DNA of 64,000 nucleotides from Candidatus Bariatricus faecipullorum (GTDB lineage Bacteria > Bacillota > Clostridia > Lachnospirales > Lachnospiraceae), in assembly GCA_019118525.1 (NCBI GenBank), contig DWYV01000009.1:1-64000 (forward strand), in the 5' to 3' direction. The notes under the pieces are model-generated. The model was not told where the DNA came from, ran no database searches, and saw nothing but the letters and a program-made list of their open reading frames with translations. Both the position numbers and the translations under genes were made by a program. This document shows positions 17,854-26,606 of the stretch, piece by piece; positions within the stretch are counted from its first letter, which is position 1; every line of letters begins with the position of its first letter.

Positions 17854-19314
17854 TTGAAAACCAGTCGGAACAGTCTGAATCAGACCAGAGCGCCTGTCTA
17901 TGAGGCCCTGGAAAATTTTCGCCGGATGAGGGTCGTTCCCTTTGACGTGCCGGGACATAAGAGAGGACGCGGGAATCCGGAGCTGACTGCCTTTCTGGGC
18001 CAGCAGTGTATGTGGGCGGATGTAAACAGTATGAAGCCGCTGGACAATCTGTGCAGTCCGGTATCGGTAATCCGTGAGGCCGAGGAACTGGCGGCTGACG
18101 CCTTTGGAGCGGCCCATGCTTTTCTGATGGTAGGGGGCACCACCAGTTCGGTGCAGAGCATGGTGCTGACTGCCTGCAAACGGGGAGATGAGATTATCCT
18201 TCCCCGAAATGTACACCGGAGTGTAATCAATGCGCTGGTTCTGTGCGGCGCGGTGCCGGTTTATGTGAATCCGGAGGTGAACCAGGAGCTGGGAATCTCT
18301 CTGGGAATGCGCCGGGAGCAGGTAGAGAAGGCAATCGTAGAACATCCCGGTGCAGTGGCGGTTCTGGTGAACAATCCTACCTACTATGGAATCTGCAGTG
18401 ATTTACGCGCCATTGTAAAAATGGCCCACAAGGCAGGTATGCTCTGTCTGGCCGACGAGGCCCACGGAACCCATTTTTATTTTGGCGGCGGACTTCCCGT
18501 ATCGGCCATGGAGGCCGGGGCGGATATGGCTGCTGTGTCCATGCACAAAAGCGGCGGAAGCCTGACCCAGTCCAGTCTCCTTCTGACCGGACCGAATGTT
18601 CATGCGGGTTATGTCCGTCAGATTATCAATCTGACACAGACAACCTCCGGCAGCTACCTTCTGATGTCCAGTCTGGACATCAGCCGGAGGAACCTGGTGC
18701 TCCGCGGCAGGGAAGTATTTCATCAGGTGGCGGATATGGCCTCCTACGCCCGGCAGGAAATCAATGCCATCGGAGGCTACTATGCCTTTGGCAGGGAACT
18801 GATGAATGGGAATTCCGTGTTTGATTTTGACACCACAAAACTCAGTATCCACACCCGGGACATTGGTCTGGCAGGAATCGAGGTATATGATATCCTGCGG
18901 GATGAATACGATATTCAGATTGAATTCGGGGATATTGGAAATATTCTGGCCTATCTGTCCATGGGGGACCGCCCCCAGGAACTGGAACGTCTGGTCAGCG
19001 CCCTGGCGGAAATCCGGCGCCGTTATCAGAAGGACGCGGCCGGTCTGCTGAGCCAGGAATACATTGAGCCGGAGGTGGTCACAAGTCCCCAGGAAGCGTT
19101 CTATGCAGAAAAAGAGAGCCTGCTTCTGACGGAAAGCGAAGGACGGGTGTGCAGTGAATTTGTGATGTGCTATCCGCCCGGCATTCCGATTCTGGCTCCG
19201 GGAGAGCGGATTACGGCAGAGATACTGGAGCACATTCAGTATGCCAGAGAGAAAGGATGCAGCATGACCGGCCCGGAAGACCCGGATATGATACGAATCA
19301 ATGTGCTTGCATGA
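17854..19314 (+). CDS. speA: Orn/Lys/Arg decarboxylase, probable arginine decarboxylase (SpeA, PLP fold I)
   Basis: This 486-residue decarboxylase is of the short Bacillus SpeA type. PLP Lys232 lies in MHKSGGSLTQSS, the cofactor Asp in ADEAHGTH, and VPGHK-like FDVPGHKRGRG is near residue 30. It would make agmatine from arginine, which fits an agmatinase gene two genes downstream; lysine or ornithine cannot be excluded by sequence. The start is TTG 17854, with AAGGAGG 8-14 bases upstream. It is the first gene of the polyamine operon, after a structured RNA and terminator. Confidence 0.9.
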   Translation: MKTSRNSLNQTRAPVYEALENFRRMRVVPFDVPGHKRGRGNPELTAFLGQQCMWADVNSMKPLDNLCSPVSVIREAEELAADAFGAAHAFLMVGGTTSSVQSMVLTACKRGDEIILPRNVHRSVINALVLCGAVPVYVNPEVNQELGISLGMRREQVEKAIVEHPGAVAVLVNNPTYYGICSDLRAIVKMAHKAGMLCLADEAHGTHFYFGGGLPVSAMEAGADMAAVSMHKSGGSLTQSSLLLTGPNVHAGYVRQIINLTQTTSGSYLLMSSLDISRRNLVLRGREVFHQVADMASYARQEINAIGGYYAFGRELMNGNSVFDFDTTKLSIHTRDIGLAGIEVYDILRDEYDIQIEFGDIGNILAYLSMGDRPQELERLVSALAEIRRRYQKDAAGLLSQEYIEPEVVTSPQEAFYAEKESLLLTESEGRVCSEFVMCYPPGIPILAPGERITAEILEHIQYAREKGCSMTGPEDPDMIRINVLA

Positions 19315-19328
19315 AAGGGGATGGTTCT

Positions 19329-20198
19329 ATGGAGATGTGGTTTAGCGAATTTCACACACCGGATGTGAAACACAGCATGCGGATGACCAGACATCTGTAT
19401 TCGAAAAAAAGTGACTACCAGCAGATAGATATTTTTGAAACCCCGGAATTCGGACGGGTCCTGACCCTGGACGGAAACGTAATGCTGACAGAACGGGATG
19501 AATTTATCTATGATGAAATGATGACCCATGTGCCCATGGCCGTACATTCCGGCATCCGGGATATTCTGGTTATTGGTGCGGGAGACGGCGGAGTGGTGCG
19601 GGAGCTTACCAGGTATGACCGGGTGGAGTGTATTGACCTGGTGGAGATGGACCCCATGGTTCTGGAAGCCTGCCGCACCTATCTGCCGGGAAATGCCTGC
19701 CGGATGGATGACAGCCGGGTCCATCTGCATTTCGAAAATGCCCTGCGGTTTATCCGGCGGCGTGAAGCAGCGTACGATTTGATTATTGTGGATTCCACCG
19801 ACCCCTTCGGCCCTTCGGAAGGTCTGTTTACCCGGGAGTTTTATGGAAGCTGCTATAATGCGCTCCGTGAAGAGGGCATTATGGTGAATCAGCAGGGAAG
19901 TCCTTTTTATGCAGAGGATGCCAGGGCCATGCAGCGGAGTCATAAGCGGATTGCCAGCACGTTTCCGATAAGCCGGGTGTACCAGGCTCATATCCCCACC
20001 TATGCGGCGGGATACTGGCTGTTTGGCTTTGCCAGTAAAAAATATCATCCCATTGATGATTTCCATCCGGCATCCTGGAAGGCGCTGAATCTGCACACCC
20101 GGTACTATACTACCAGGCTGCATGTAGGCGCGTTCTGGCTGCCGGCGTTTCTGGAAGAAATGCTGGAAGAAGTGGAGGAAAAAAATGCTGAAACCTAA
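19329..20198 (+). CDS. speE: Polyamine aminopropyltransferase (spermidine synthase family)
   Basis: The 289-residue Rossmann-fold enzyme has YQQIDIFETPEFGRVLTLDG, VIGAGDGGVVRELTRY (dcSAM site), VEMDPMV, and IVDSTDPFGPSEGLFTREFY with the catalytic Asp. It moves aminopropyl from decarboxylated AdoMet to putrescine or agmatine. No speD (AdoMet decarboxylase) lies in the window, so the donor must come from elsewhere. ATG 19329 has AAAGGGG upstream; an alternative ATG at 19311 overlaps the speA stop. It overlaps speB by 14 bases. Confidence 0.92.
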   Translation: MEMWFSEFHTPDVKHSMRMTRHLYSKKSDYQQIDIFETPEFGRVLTLDGNVMLTERDEFIYDEMMTHVPMAVHSGIRDILVIGAGDGGVVRELTRYDRVECIDLVEMDPMVLEACRTYLPGNACRMDDSRVHLHFENALRFIRRREAAYDLIIVDSTDPFGPSEGLFTREFYGSCYNALREEGIMVNQQGSPFYAEDARAMQRSHKRIASTFPISRVYQAHIPTYAAGYWLFGFASKKYHPIDDFHPASWKALNLHTRYYTTRLHVGAFWLPAFLEEMLEEVEEKNAET

Positions 20199-21051
20199 TA
20201 TTGAAACGTTTATCGGCTGTGACAGTGACTATGCTTCCGCAAAAATTGTGCTTTACGGCGCGCCCTTTGATTCCACGACCAGTTTTCGCCCGGGCGCCCG
20301 GTTCGGCCCTTCCGCCATGCGGCATGAGAGCTTCGGTCTGGAAACCTACAGCCCTTATCAGGATGCGGATCTGACGGACTGCGCAGTATTTGACAGCGGA
20401 GATATGGAACTGTGCTTTGGAAGCCCGGAAGCGGCTCTGAAAGACATCGAGTCCCGGGCGGCGGAAATATTAGAGGACAGAAAGCTTCCCGTTCTTCTGG
20501 GCGGAGAACATCTGGTTACCCTGGGAGCAGTGCGTGCGGCAGTGAAGCAGTATCCGGAGCTTCACATCATCCATTTTGATGCCCATGCGGACCTGCGGGA
20601 GCAGTATCTGGGCTGTACACTCAGCCACGCCTGCGTTCTGCGCCGCTGCCAGGAACTGCTGGGAGACGGACGGATTCATCAGTTCTGTATCCGCAGCGGC
20701 GACAGAGAGGAATTCCAGTTTGCAAAGGCCCACACCGAACTTCACCTGTTTCAGTTTGAAGGACTGGAAGAGACGGTGGCCGCACTCAGAGAGCAGGGAA
20801 TTCCGGTATATGTAACGATAGATTTAGACTGCCTGGATCCGTCGGTATTTCCGGGCACTGGAACGCCGGAGGCAGGAGGGGTCAGCTTTCGTCAGCTGCT
20901 GGAAGCTGTCCGCACAGTCTGCACGGCAAATGTAATCGGGGCGGACGTAAATGAACTGGCGCCGGCGCTGGATTCCAGCGGCGTTTCCACTGCGACTGCC
21001 TGTAAAGTGCTGCGGGAGCTGATTCTGGCCCTGCACCAGAATAAAGTTTAA
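20185..21051 (+). CDS. speB: Agmatinase / aminopropylagmatine ureohydrolase
   Basis: The 288-residue ureohydrolase has two-manganese ligands in GGEHLVTLG, HFDAHADLR and TIDLDCLDPSVFPGTGTPEAGG. It removes urea from agmatine to give putrescine, or from aminopropylagmatine to give spermidine; sequence alone does not choose. The start is inside speE, with GTGGAGGAAAA upstream, so translation is coupled. Operon position after speA supports an agmatine-derived substrate. Confidence 0.93.
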   Translation: MLKPNIETFIGCDSDYASAKIVLYGAPFDSTTSFRPGARFGPSAMRHESFGLETYSPYQDADLTDCAVFDSGDMELCFGSPEAALKDIESRAAEILEDRKLPVLLGGEHLVTLGAVRAAVKQYPELHIIHFDAHADLREQYLGCTLSHACVLRRCQELLGDGRIHQFCIRSGDREEFQFAKAHTELHLFQFEGLEETVAALREQGIPVYVTIDLDCLDPSVFPGTGTPEAGGVSFRQLLEAVRTVCTANVIGADVNELAPALDSSGVSTATACKVLRELILALHQNKV

Positions 21052-21067
21052 AAAAGGAGAGAGAAGT

Positions 21068-22327
21068 ATGAGTAGAGTTCTTATTATTGGCTGCGGCGGA
21101 GTAGCGTCCGTGGCGATTCAGAAATGCTGCCAGGTAAGCGAGGTATTTACAGAAATCTGCATAGCAAGCCGTACCCGTTCAAAATGCGAGAAGCTGGCGG
21201 CGGAGCTTGCCCCCCGGACAGCTACAAAAATCACAACAGCCCAGGTAGATGCAGACCAGGTGGAGCAGGTAATCGACCTGATTCGTTCCTGGCAGCCGGA
21301 CCTGGTTATGAATCTGGCCCTTCCCTACCAGGACCTTACCATTATGGACGCCTGTCTGGCCTGCGGGGTAAATTATATGGATACGGCCAATTATGAGCCG
21401 GAGGATACCGATGACCCCAGGTGGCGTGAAATATATGAGAAACGGTGCAAAGAAGCCGGTTTTTCTGCTTATTTTGATTACAGCTGGCAGTGGGCATACC
21501 GGAAAAAATTCGAAGAGGCAGGACTCACTGCGCTGTTAGGATGCGGATTCGACCCGGGGGTTACCCAGGCATACTGCGCTTACGCAAAAAAACATGAATT
21601 TGATTCTATAGACACGATAGACATTCTGGACTGCAATGGCGGCGACCATGGATACGCCTTTGCCACGAATTTTAACCCGGAGGTCAATCTGCGGGAAGTT
21701 TCCGCACCGGGCAGCTACTGGGAAGCCGGACGCTGGATAGAAGTACCTGCGATGAGTATCCGGAGGGAGTATGAGTTTGACCAGGTAGGGAAAAAGGACA
21801 TGTACCTGCTCCACCACGAAGAAATTGAAAGTCTGGCGGTTAATATTCCGGAGGTGAAGCGTATCCGGTTCTTTATGACGTTTGGTCAGAGTTATCTGAA
21901 TCATATGCGCTGCCTGGAAGATGTGGGCATGCTCTCCACCAGTCCGGTGGAATTTGAAGGGCACCAGATTGTGCCGGTGAAATTTCTGAAAGCACTGCTT
22001 CCGGACCCGGCCGGCCTGGGCGCCCGCACGAAGGGGAAGACGAACATTGGCTGCATTTTTACCGGCAGGAAGGACAATCAGGAAAAGACGTATTATATCT
22101 ATAACATCTGCGACCACCAGGAATGCTTCCGGGAAGTGGGAAGTCAGGCGGTCAGCTACACCACAGGCGTGCCCGCCATGTGCGGCGCCCTGATGCTGCT
22201 TAGTGGAAAATGGAATAAGCCCGGCGTGTATACGGTAGAAGAGTTTGACCCGGATCCATTCCTGGAAGCGCTGGATAAATATGGTCTGCCGAGAAGAGAG
22301 AACCATTCCCCGGTTCTGGTAGACTGA
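21068..22327 (+). CDS. Saccharopine dehydrogenase-family carboxynorspermidine synthase
   Basis: This 419-residue NAD(P)-dependent enzyme begins with the Rossmann motif VLIIGCGGVASVA. It matches the carboxy(nor)spermidine dehydrogenase family, which reductively couples aspartate semialdehyde to a diamine; with putrescine the product is carboxyspermidine. AAAAGGAGAGAG precedes the ATG. The neighbour nspC, overlapping by one base, decarboxylates the product, so the pair forms an AdoMet-independent spermidine route. Agmatine as acceptor (giving carboxyaminopropylagmatine) is an alternative. Confidence 0.92.
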   Translation: MSRVLIIGCGGVASVAIQKCCQVSEVFTEICIASRTRSKCEKLAAELAPRTATKITTAQVDADQVEQVIDLIRSWQPDLVMNLALPYQDLTIMDACLACGVNYMDTANYEPEDTDDPRWREIYEKRCKEAGFSAYFDYSWQWAYRKKFEEAGLTALLGCGFDPGVTQAYCAYAKKHEFDSIDTIDILDCNGGDHGYAFATNFNPEVNLREVSAPGSYWEAGRWIEVPAMSIRREYEFDQVGKKDMYLLHHEEIESLAVNIPEVKRIRFFMTFGQSYLNHMRCLEDVGMLSTSPVEFEGHQIVPVKFLKALLPDPAGLGARTKGKTNIGCIFTGRKDNQEKTYYIYNICDHQECFREVGSQAVSYTTGVPAMCGALMLLSGKWNKPGVYTVEEFDPDPFLEALDKYGLPRRENHSPVLVD

Positions 22328-23553
22328 TGGCTATGAGAAAAGACGCCCGCCCGCCTTTTGCGGGACTGAACGGGCGCAGTCCGGAAGAACTGTTTGCAGG
22401 CCTGCCTACGCCCTGCTATATCCTGGATGAGGCAGCGCTGCGGCGCAACGGGGAAATACTTGCCGGAGTGTCCCGGCGTACCGGATGCCGGATTCTTCTG
22501 GCCCAGAAAGCCTTTTCCAATTATAATCTCTATCCGGTCCTGGCCCCCTGGCTGGCCGGTACAGAAGCCAGCGGACTGTACGAAGCGCGCCTTGGCGCAG
22601 AGGAGATGCCGGGAAAAGAGGTCCATGTATTCTGCGGCGCGTACCGGGAAGAAGAATTTGAAGAACTGCTTCGCTATGCCGGGCATATTGTGTTTAACTC
22701 CCCGCGGCAGCTGGAGAAATTCGGACCGGCGGCAAAACAGGCAGGAAAAAGCGTAGGAATCCGTATTAATCCAGAGCATTCTACACAGTCAGGTCATGGA
22801 ATTTATGACCCCTGTGCGCCGGGAAGCCGTCTGGGCGTTACCCGCGTCCAGTGGGAGAGAACCATGACGCCTGAGCTAATCAGTCTGCTGGACGGTCTGC
22901 ATTTTCATACGTTGTGCGAGCAGGACGCAGACGCCCTGGAGAGTACGCTGCATGCAGTGGAACTGAAATTCGGGGATGTCCTGCCCCGGATGAAATGGCT
23001 GAACTTTGGAGGCGGCCACCATATTACCCGGCCGGGCTATGAGGTGGACCGTCTGGAAAGATGTATCCGCAAAGCCCAGGAGACCTGGGGCGTTACAGTC
23101 TATCTGGAACCGGGCGAGGCCTGCGCCCTGAACGCGGGCTATCTTGCCTGCCGGGTGCTGGATGTGCTGCAAAATGGAGAATTCCGACTGGCGATTCTGG
23201 ATACCAGCGCCGCCTGTCATATGCCGGATGTGCTGGAAATGCCTTATCGCCCGCCCCTCTACGGGGCCGGTAATCCCGGTGAAAAAAAGAGAACCTTCCG
23301 GCTGGGCGGACCCACCTGTCTGGCCGGGGATGTAATCGGGGACTACAGCTTTGACGGGTCCCTTCGGGAGGGAGAACTGCTTCTTTTTGGAGACATGGCT
23401 ATCTATACCACCTGCAAAAACAATACCTTTAACGGGATGCCGCTTCCGGGTATTTTTGTTCTGCAGGAGGGTGGAAAGTTGAAATGTCTTCGGAAATTCG
23501 GATATACAGATTTCAAAAGCCGACTGGGCGGGCTCTCCGGTTTGGAAGGATAA
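22327..23553 (+). CDS. nspC: Carboxynorspermidine decarboxylase
   Basis: The 408-residue PLP fold III decarboxylase is of the NspC/CASDC type. The PLP lysine is in LLAQKAFSNY, the conserved HFHTLCE follows, then NFGGGHHITRPGY and EPGEACALNAG. It removes CO2 from carboxyspermidine or carboxynorspermidine. The ATG overlaps the upstream stop (TGATG), which indicates coupling. It is the last gene of the operon; an inverted repeat spans its end. The first 25 residues are a slightly longer N-terminal extension than usual, and the start could be internal. Confidence 0.92.
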   Translation: MAMRKDARPPFAGLNGRSPEELFAGLPTPCYILDEAALRRNGEILAGVSRRTGCRILLAQKAFSNYNLYPVLAPWLAGTEASGLYEARLGAEEMPGKEVHVFCGAYREEEFEELLRYAGHIVFNSPRQLEKFGPAAKQAGKSVGIRINPEHSTQSGHGIYDPCAPGSRLGVTRVQWERTMTPELISLLDGLHFHTLCEQDADALESTLHAVELKFGDVLPRMKWLNFGGGHHITRPGYEVDRLERCIRKAQETWGVTVYLEPGEACALNAGYLACRVLDVLQNGEFRLAILDTSAACHMPDVLEMPYRPPLYGAGNPGEKKRTFRLGGPTCLAGDVIGDYSFDGSLREGELLLFGDMAIYTTCKNNTFNGMPLPGIFVLQEGGKLKCLRKFGYTDFKSRLGGLSGLEG

Positions 23554-23567
23554 AAACCGGAGAGCCG
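23531..23567. terminator. Inverted repeat terminator at the end of nspC
   Basis: GGCTCTCCGGTTT at 23531-23543 pairs with AAACCGGAGAGCC at 23555-23567, overlapping the nspC stop. The T-run is poor on the plus strand. It lies between convergent genes and could serve either. Confidence 0.6.
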
Positions 23568-23574
23568 CAGGAAG

Positions 23575-24579
23575 TTATTCCTTTGTGAAAGGAACGACGT
23601 CTTTTACCGCTTCCTGGAGCGTAATCTCTTTGTCTCCGTTGTCGATATCAATCAGATGATACCGGTCATTTCCCATATGAAGTTCTTTCATATATGTGAG
23701 CTGCCGGAGTCCGTGGCGGGATTCCATCCGTTCTACCAGGTCGTGATAGTCCTCTTCCTTCAGGGCATATACCAGGTCCACGGAGGCCTGGTCGATGGCC
23801 AGAATGTCCAGGGACGCCAGGATACCGATATTGGGCGTTACTACGGGCTGGGCCGCCACGCCCTCACAGTCGCAGGAAACGGACATATTCCGGAGTACAT
23901 TGACAAAGCTGATGTGTTCGCCAAAATGGTCCACCACGGCCTTGGCGGATTCCATCATCCGTTCCATGAATTCTTCTTTTGCGATATCCCACTGGTCACT
24001 GGAGCCGGGAGTGGTGTGAATCATGGCCTTACCAATCCGGCCGTCCGCACAGCCGATACCGATATTTTTGGCAGAACCGCCGAAACCGCCCTGGGTATGT
24101 CCTTTAAAGTGGGTCAGCACAAACAGAGAATCATAGTTCAGAATATGGCTTCCCATGTGCATTTCGGTAAACCACTTGCCATCCTTAACAGGAAGAGCGG
24201 TGGTTCCCTCTTCATCCATGATATCTACCGGACAGAAGGTCCAGCCGTTGACTTTCAGGGTTTCCCGGTGCTGTTCTGTGGTGTACCGTCCGCCGTCGTA
24301 GTACGTGTTGGTCTCTACAATGGAGGCGTCCGGTAAATCGGTCTGAATCAGGGATTCTACCCAGGGAGGGGGAATGATATTCGGTCCCTGGGGTTCGCCG
24401 GTATGCAGCTTGATGCCGGTTTTTCCCGTCAGGTTCTGACAGATTCGCTGATAAATCTTCCGAAGTCCTTCCGCAGATAAATCTCTGGTAAAATACACGA
24501 CGGATTCTGCTCCGGTTCTTTCTTCATAAGGAATGTAATGATTGCCCCCTGTTCCGGGGACGGGGTTCTGTGTTGACAT
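23575..24579 (-). CDS. DUF362 domain-containing protein
   Basis: The 334-residue DUF362 protein has the TGIKLHTGEPQGPNIIPP start of the domain, FKGHTQGGFGGSAKNIGIGCADG in the middle, and conserved DILAIDQASVDLVY near the end. The usual Cys-rich ferredoxin domain is absent. The function of DUF362 is unknown; members are often found with iron-sulfur proteins. The ATG has GGAGGAATCAGAT upstream on the minus strand. It is convergent with nspC and monocistronic. Confidence 0.88.
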   Translation of the reverse strand: MSTQNPVPGTGGNHYIPYEERTGAESVVYFTRDLSAEGLRKIYQRICQNLTGKTGIKLHTGEPQGPNIIPPPWVESLIQTDLPDASIVETNTYYDGGRYTTEQHRETLKVNGWTFCPVDIMDEEGTTALPVKDGKWFTEMHMGSHILNYDSLFVLTHFKGHTQGGFGGSAKNIGIGCADGRIGKAMIHTTPGSSDQWDIAKEEFMERMMESAKAVVDHFGEHISFVNVLRNMSVSCDCEGVAAQPVVTPNIGILASLDILAIDQASVDLVYALKEEDYHDLVERMESRHGLRQLTYMKELHMGNDRYHLIDIDNGDKEITLQEAVKDVVPFTKE

Positions 24580-24747
24580 ATCTGATTCCTCCTTTTTATA
24601 CTATCAGTATAGCACCGGAAGCAGGGCGGGAAAACCATGGATTTGCTTTTCGTTCCGGCTTTTTTTCGGGTTTTTCCGGCGAAAAATACACAGGATTTAT
24701 AATAAAGACTGCCGCGTGCGGGAAGGACATTTTTAGGAGGCAGGACT

Positions 24748-25674
24748 ATGGAGAAACAGATATGGGATATACTGGAAGGGCAGGAACAAAGAGAGAAGAA
24801 GGCCTATCAGTTTTCCCGCAGTATTCGGGAAATGATTCAGGCGGATTTTGCAAACAGTGAAGAGGTACTGGAGGCGCTTTCCGGTTGGAGCAGGAATCTG
24901 GCAGTTATCTTCCGGTCAGGTTCCCTGACATCTCTGGGAGAGCAGGGACCGGTTCCAGTGCGGAGCTGTCATACCTTTCAGATAAGTAAACATACATTGA
25001 GCCAGGTACCCTATCTGCACACGCACAGCTTTTATGAACTGATATATGTACTGCGCGGCCGGTGCCGGCAGACGGTGAAAGAGGAAGGCAGGTTCCGTTC
25101 TCTGGTCCTGGAATCCCATCAGGCCTGCCTCCTGCCGCCCGGAGCGGTACACAGCATGGAACGATGTGGAACGGAAGACGTTATTCTGAAATGCTCCATT
25201 CCCTCCTGGCTTTACCGCTGGCTGGAGGAGACTGCCGGGCAGCCCTCCCTGGAAGCGTTTGCAAAAGCAGAGGGGTACAGTGCCGATTATGTGGGAAAGC
25301 TGATAAAAGGGAATACGGGCAGGAACTTTCGGGAACTGGCAACAGAGAGCCGGCAAAAAAAAGCGGCCCGCATGCTGCTGGATACAGATAATTCTGTGGC
25401 AGAAGTGGCAGAACAGCTTGGATATGTCAGTGTTTCCGGTCTTTACAGACAGTTTTCAAGACAGTTTGGCATGACGCCTGGAGAATACAGAAGAACGTTT
25501 CAGGAAAGATTTCTGCCGGGTCAGGAAAGTATGCAGGAAGGTTCTGTCTGCTATAATGGCAGTGAAATCAGCAGACAGAAAGGAAGAGAGGGCATTGAGA
25601 AGCAGAACAAAAACGCATCTGTCAGAGGACAAAATCATAGAACTGGCCAGGATAAATCTGGGAAAGGACTGTGA
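24748..25674 (+). CDS. AraC family transcriptional regulator, possibly shortened
   Basis: The 308-residue protein has an N-terminal cupin sensor region (HTHSFYELIYVLRGR..., about residues 92-140) and a C-terminal double HTH (LEAFAKAEGYSADYVGKLIKGNTG and VAEVAEQLGYVSVSGLYRQFSRQFGMTPGEYR, about 168-253). The linker between sensor and HTH (VILKCSIPSWLYRWLEE) looks about 80-100 residues shorter than in similar regulators, so an in-frame deletion is possible. The last 45 residues run past the HTH and overlap the next gene by 80 bases, also unusual. It probably controls the following phosphotransferase-MATE genes. Confidence 0.75.
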   Translation: MEKQIWDILEGQEQREKKAYQFSRSIREMIQADFANSEEVLEALSGWSRNLAVIFRSGSLTSLGEQGPVPVRSCHTFQISKHTLSQVPYLHTHSFYELIYVLRGRCRQTVKEEGRFRSLVLESHQACLLPPGAVHSMERCGTEDVILKCSIPSWLYRWLEETAGQPSLEAFAKAEGYSADYVGKLIKGNTGRNFRELATESRQKKAARMLLDTDNSVAEVAEQLGYVSVSGLYRQFSRQFGMTPGEYRRTFQERFLPGQESMQEGSVCYNGSEISRQKGREGIEKQNKNASVRGQNHRTGQDKSGKGL

Positions 25675-26605
25675 GATACAAAACATCAGGGAACTGAAGG
25701 GCGGCATGTTCAACGCCATTTACCGGATGGAACGGATTCGGGAACAGGATACGGTTGTACTGAAGGTAGGCGTAAAGCCGGGAACGCCTCTTCTGACCTA
25801 CGAGCAGGATGTGATGCCTACAGAGGTGGAGTGCTTTCGCCTTTTGGAGGAACAGACCACGGTTCCGGCGCCACGGGTTCTGGCTTATGATTTTAGTAAA
25901 GAGCATATTCCTGCCAATTATTTTTTTATGACAGCCATGGAAGGGGTGCCGCTGTCCAGTGTGGCCAAAAAAATGAGCAGGGAAAACAGGGACAGACTGC
26001 TGGCGGAGCTGGCCGGCTGTCTGGCGCAGATGCATCAGATTAAAGGGCCTTATTTCGGATATTTTACGACAGACAGAAAAAAGCAGTACCCCACGTGGAA
26101 AGAAGCATTCCTTCAGATGTTTGGTCAGCTTCTGAAAGACTGCCGTGACCGGAAAACGAAGATACCTTATGAGCGGATTGAACGGGTGCTGAAAAAATAC
26201 GCCGGATATCTGGAAGATTTGAAGACAGCCGCCCTGGTAGAGTATGACTGCCATGAGGGAAATGTGTTTGTCAAAAAAGAAAACGGGGAATACAGGATAG
26301 AAGGAATTCTGGATCTGGAAAGGGCATTCTGGGGCGACCCGGTCGCGGATTTCCCTACGGCTTTTATTTTTACAGATGATATCCGGCGTGAGAGGGTGTT
26401 TCTGGAAGGGTATTTAAAGGCCAGTCCGGAAAAGAAGGTTTATACAGAGGAAGACGCTGTACGGTTTCAGCTTTACCGGCTTTATATTCTGGTTATCATG
26501 GCCGCAGAAATTTTCCGGTATGGATTTCTGTATGGCCGGCTTCAGTATCTGTGGTCCCTTTACGGGATTCGGAAATGTCTGGACTTTCTGGAAAGAGGGG
26601 ACTGA
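25595..26605 (+). CDS. Aminoglycoside phosphotransferase-family kinase
   Basis: The APH-fold kinase (336 residues from TTG 25595) has a nucleotide-binding N-lobe (LKGGMFNAIYRM, VVLKVG), catalytic-loop DCHEGNVFV and the metal-binding ILDLERAFWGDPVADF. The substrate is unknown; such genes next to MATE pumps may modify a small molecule or drug. TTG 25595 is preferred for its AAAGGAAGAGAGG site; an ATG at 25556 is an alternative with poorer spacing. It overlaps the AraC gene and is followed at once by the MATE gene. Confidence 0.8.
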   Translation: MRSRTKTHLSEDKIIELARINLGKDCEIQNIRELKGGMFNAIYRMERIREQDTVVLKVGVKPGTPLLTYEQDVMPTEVECFRLLEEQTTVPAPRVLAYDFSKEHIPANYFFMTAMEGVPLSSVAKKMSRENRDRLLAELAGCLAQMHQIKGPYFGYFTTDRKKQYPTWKEAFLQMFGQLLKDCRDRKTKIPYERIERVLKKYAGYLEDLKTAALVEYDCHEGNVFVKKENGEYRIEGILDLERAFWGDPVADFPTAFIFTDDIRRERVFLEGYLKASPEKKVYTEEDAVRFQLYRLYILVIMAAEIFRYGFLYGRLQYLWSLYGIRKCLDFLERGD

Positions 26606-26606
26606 C

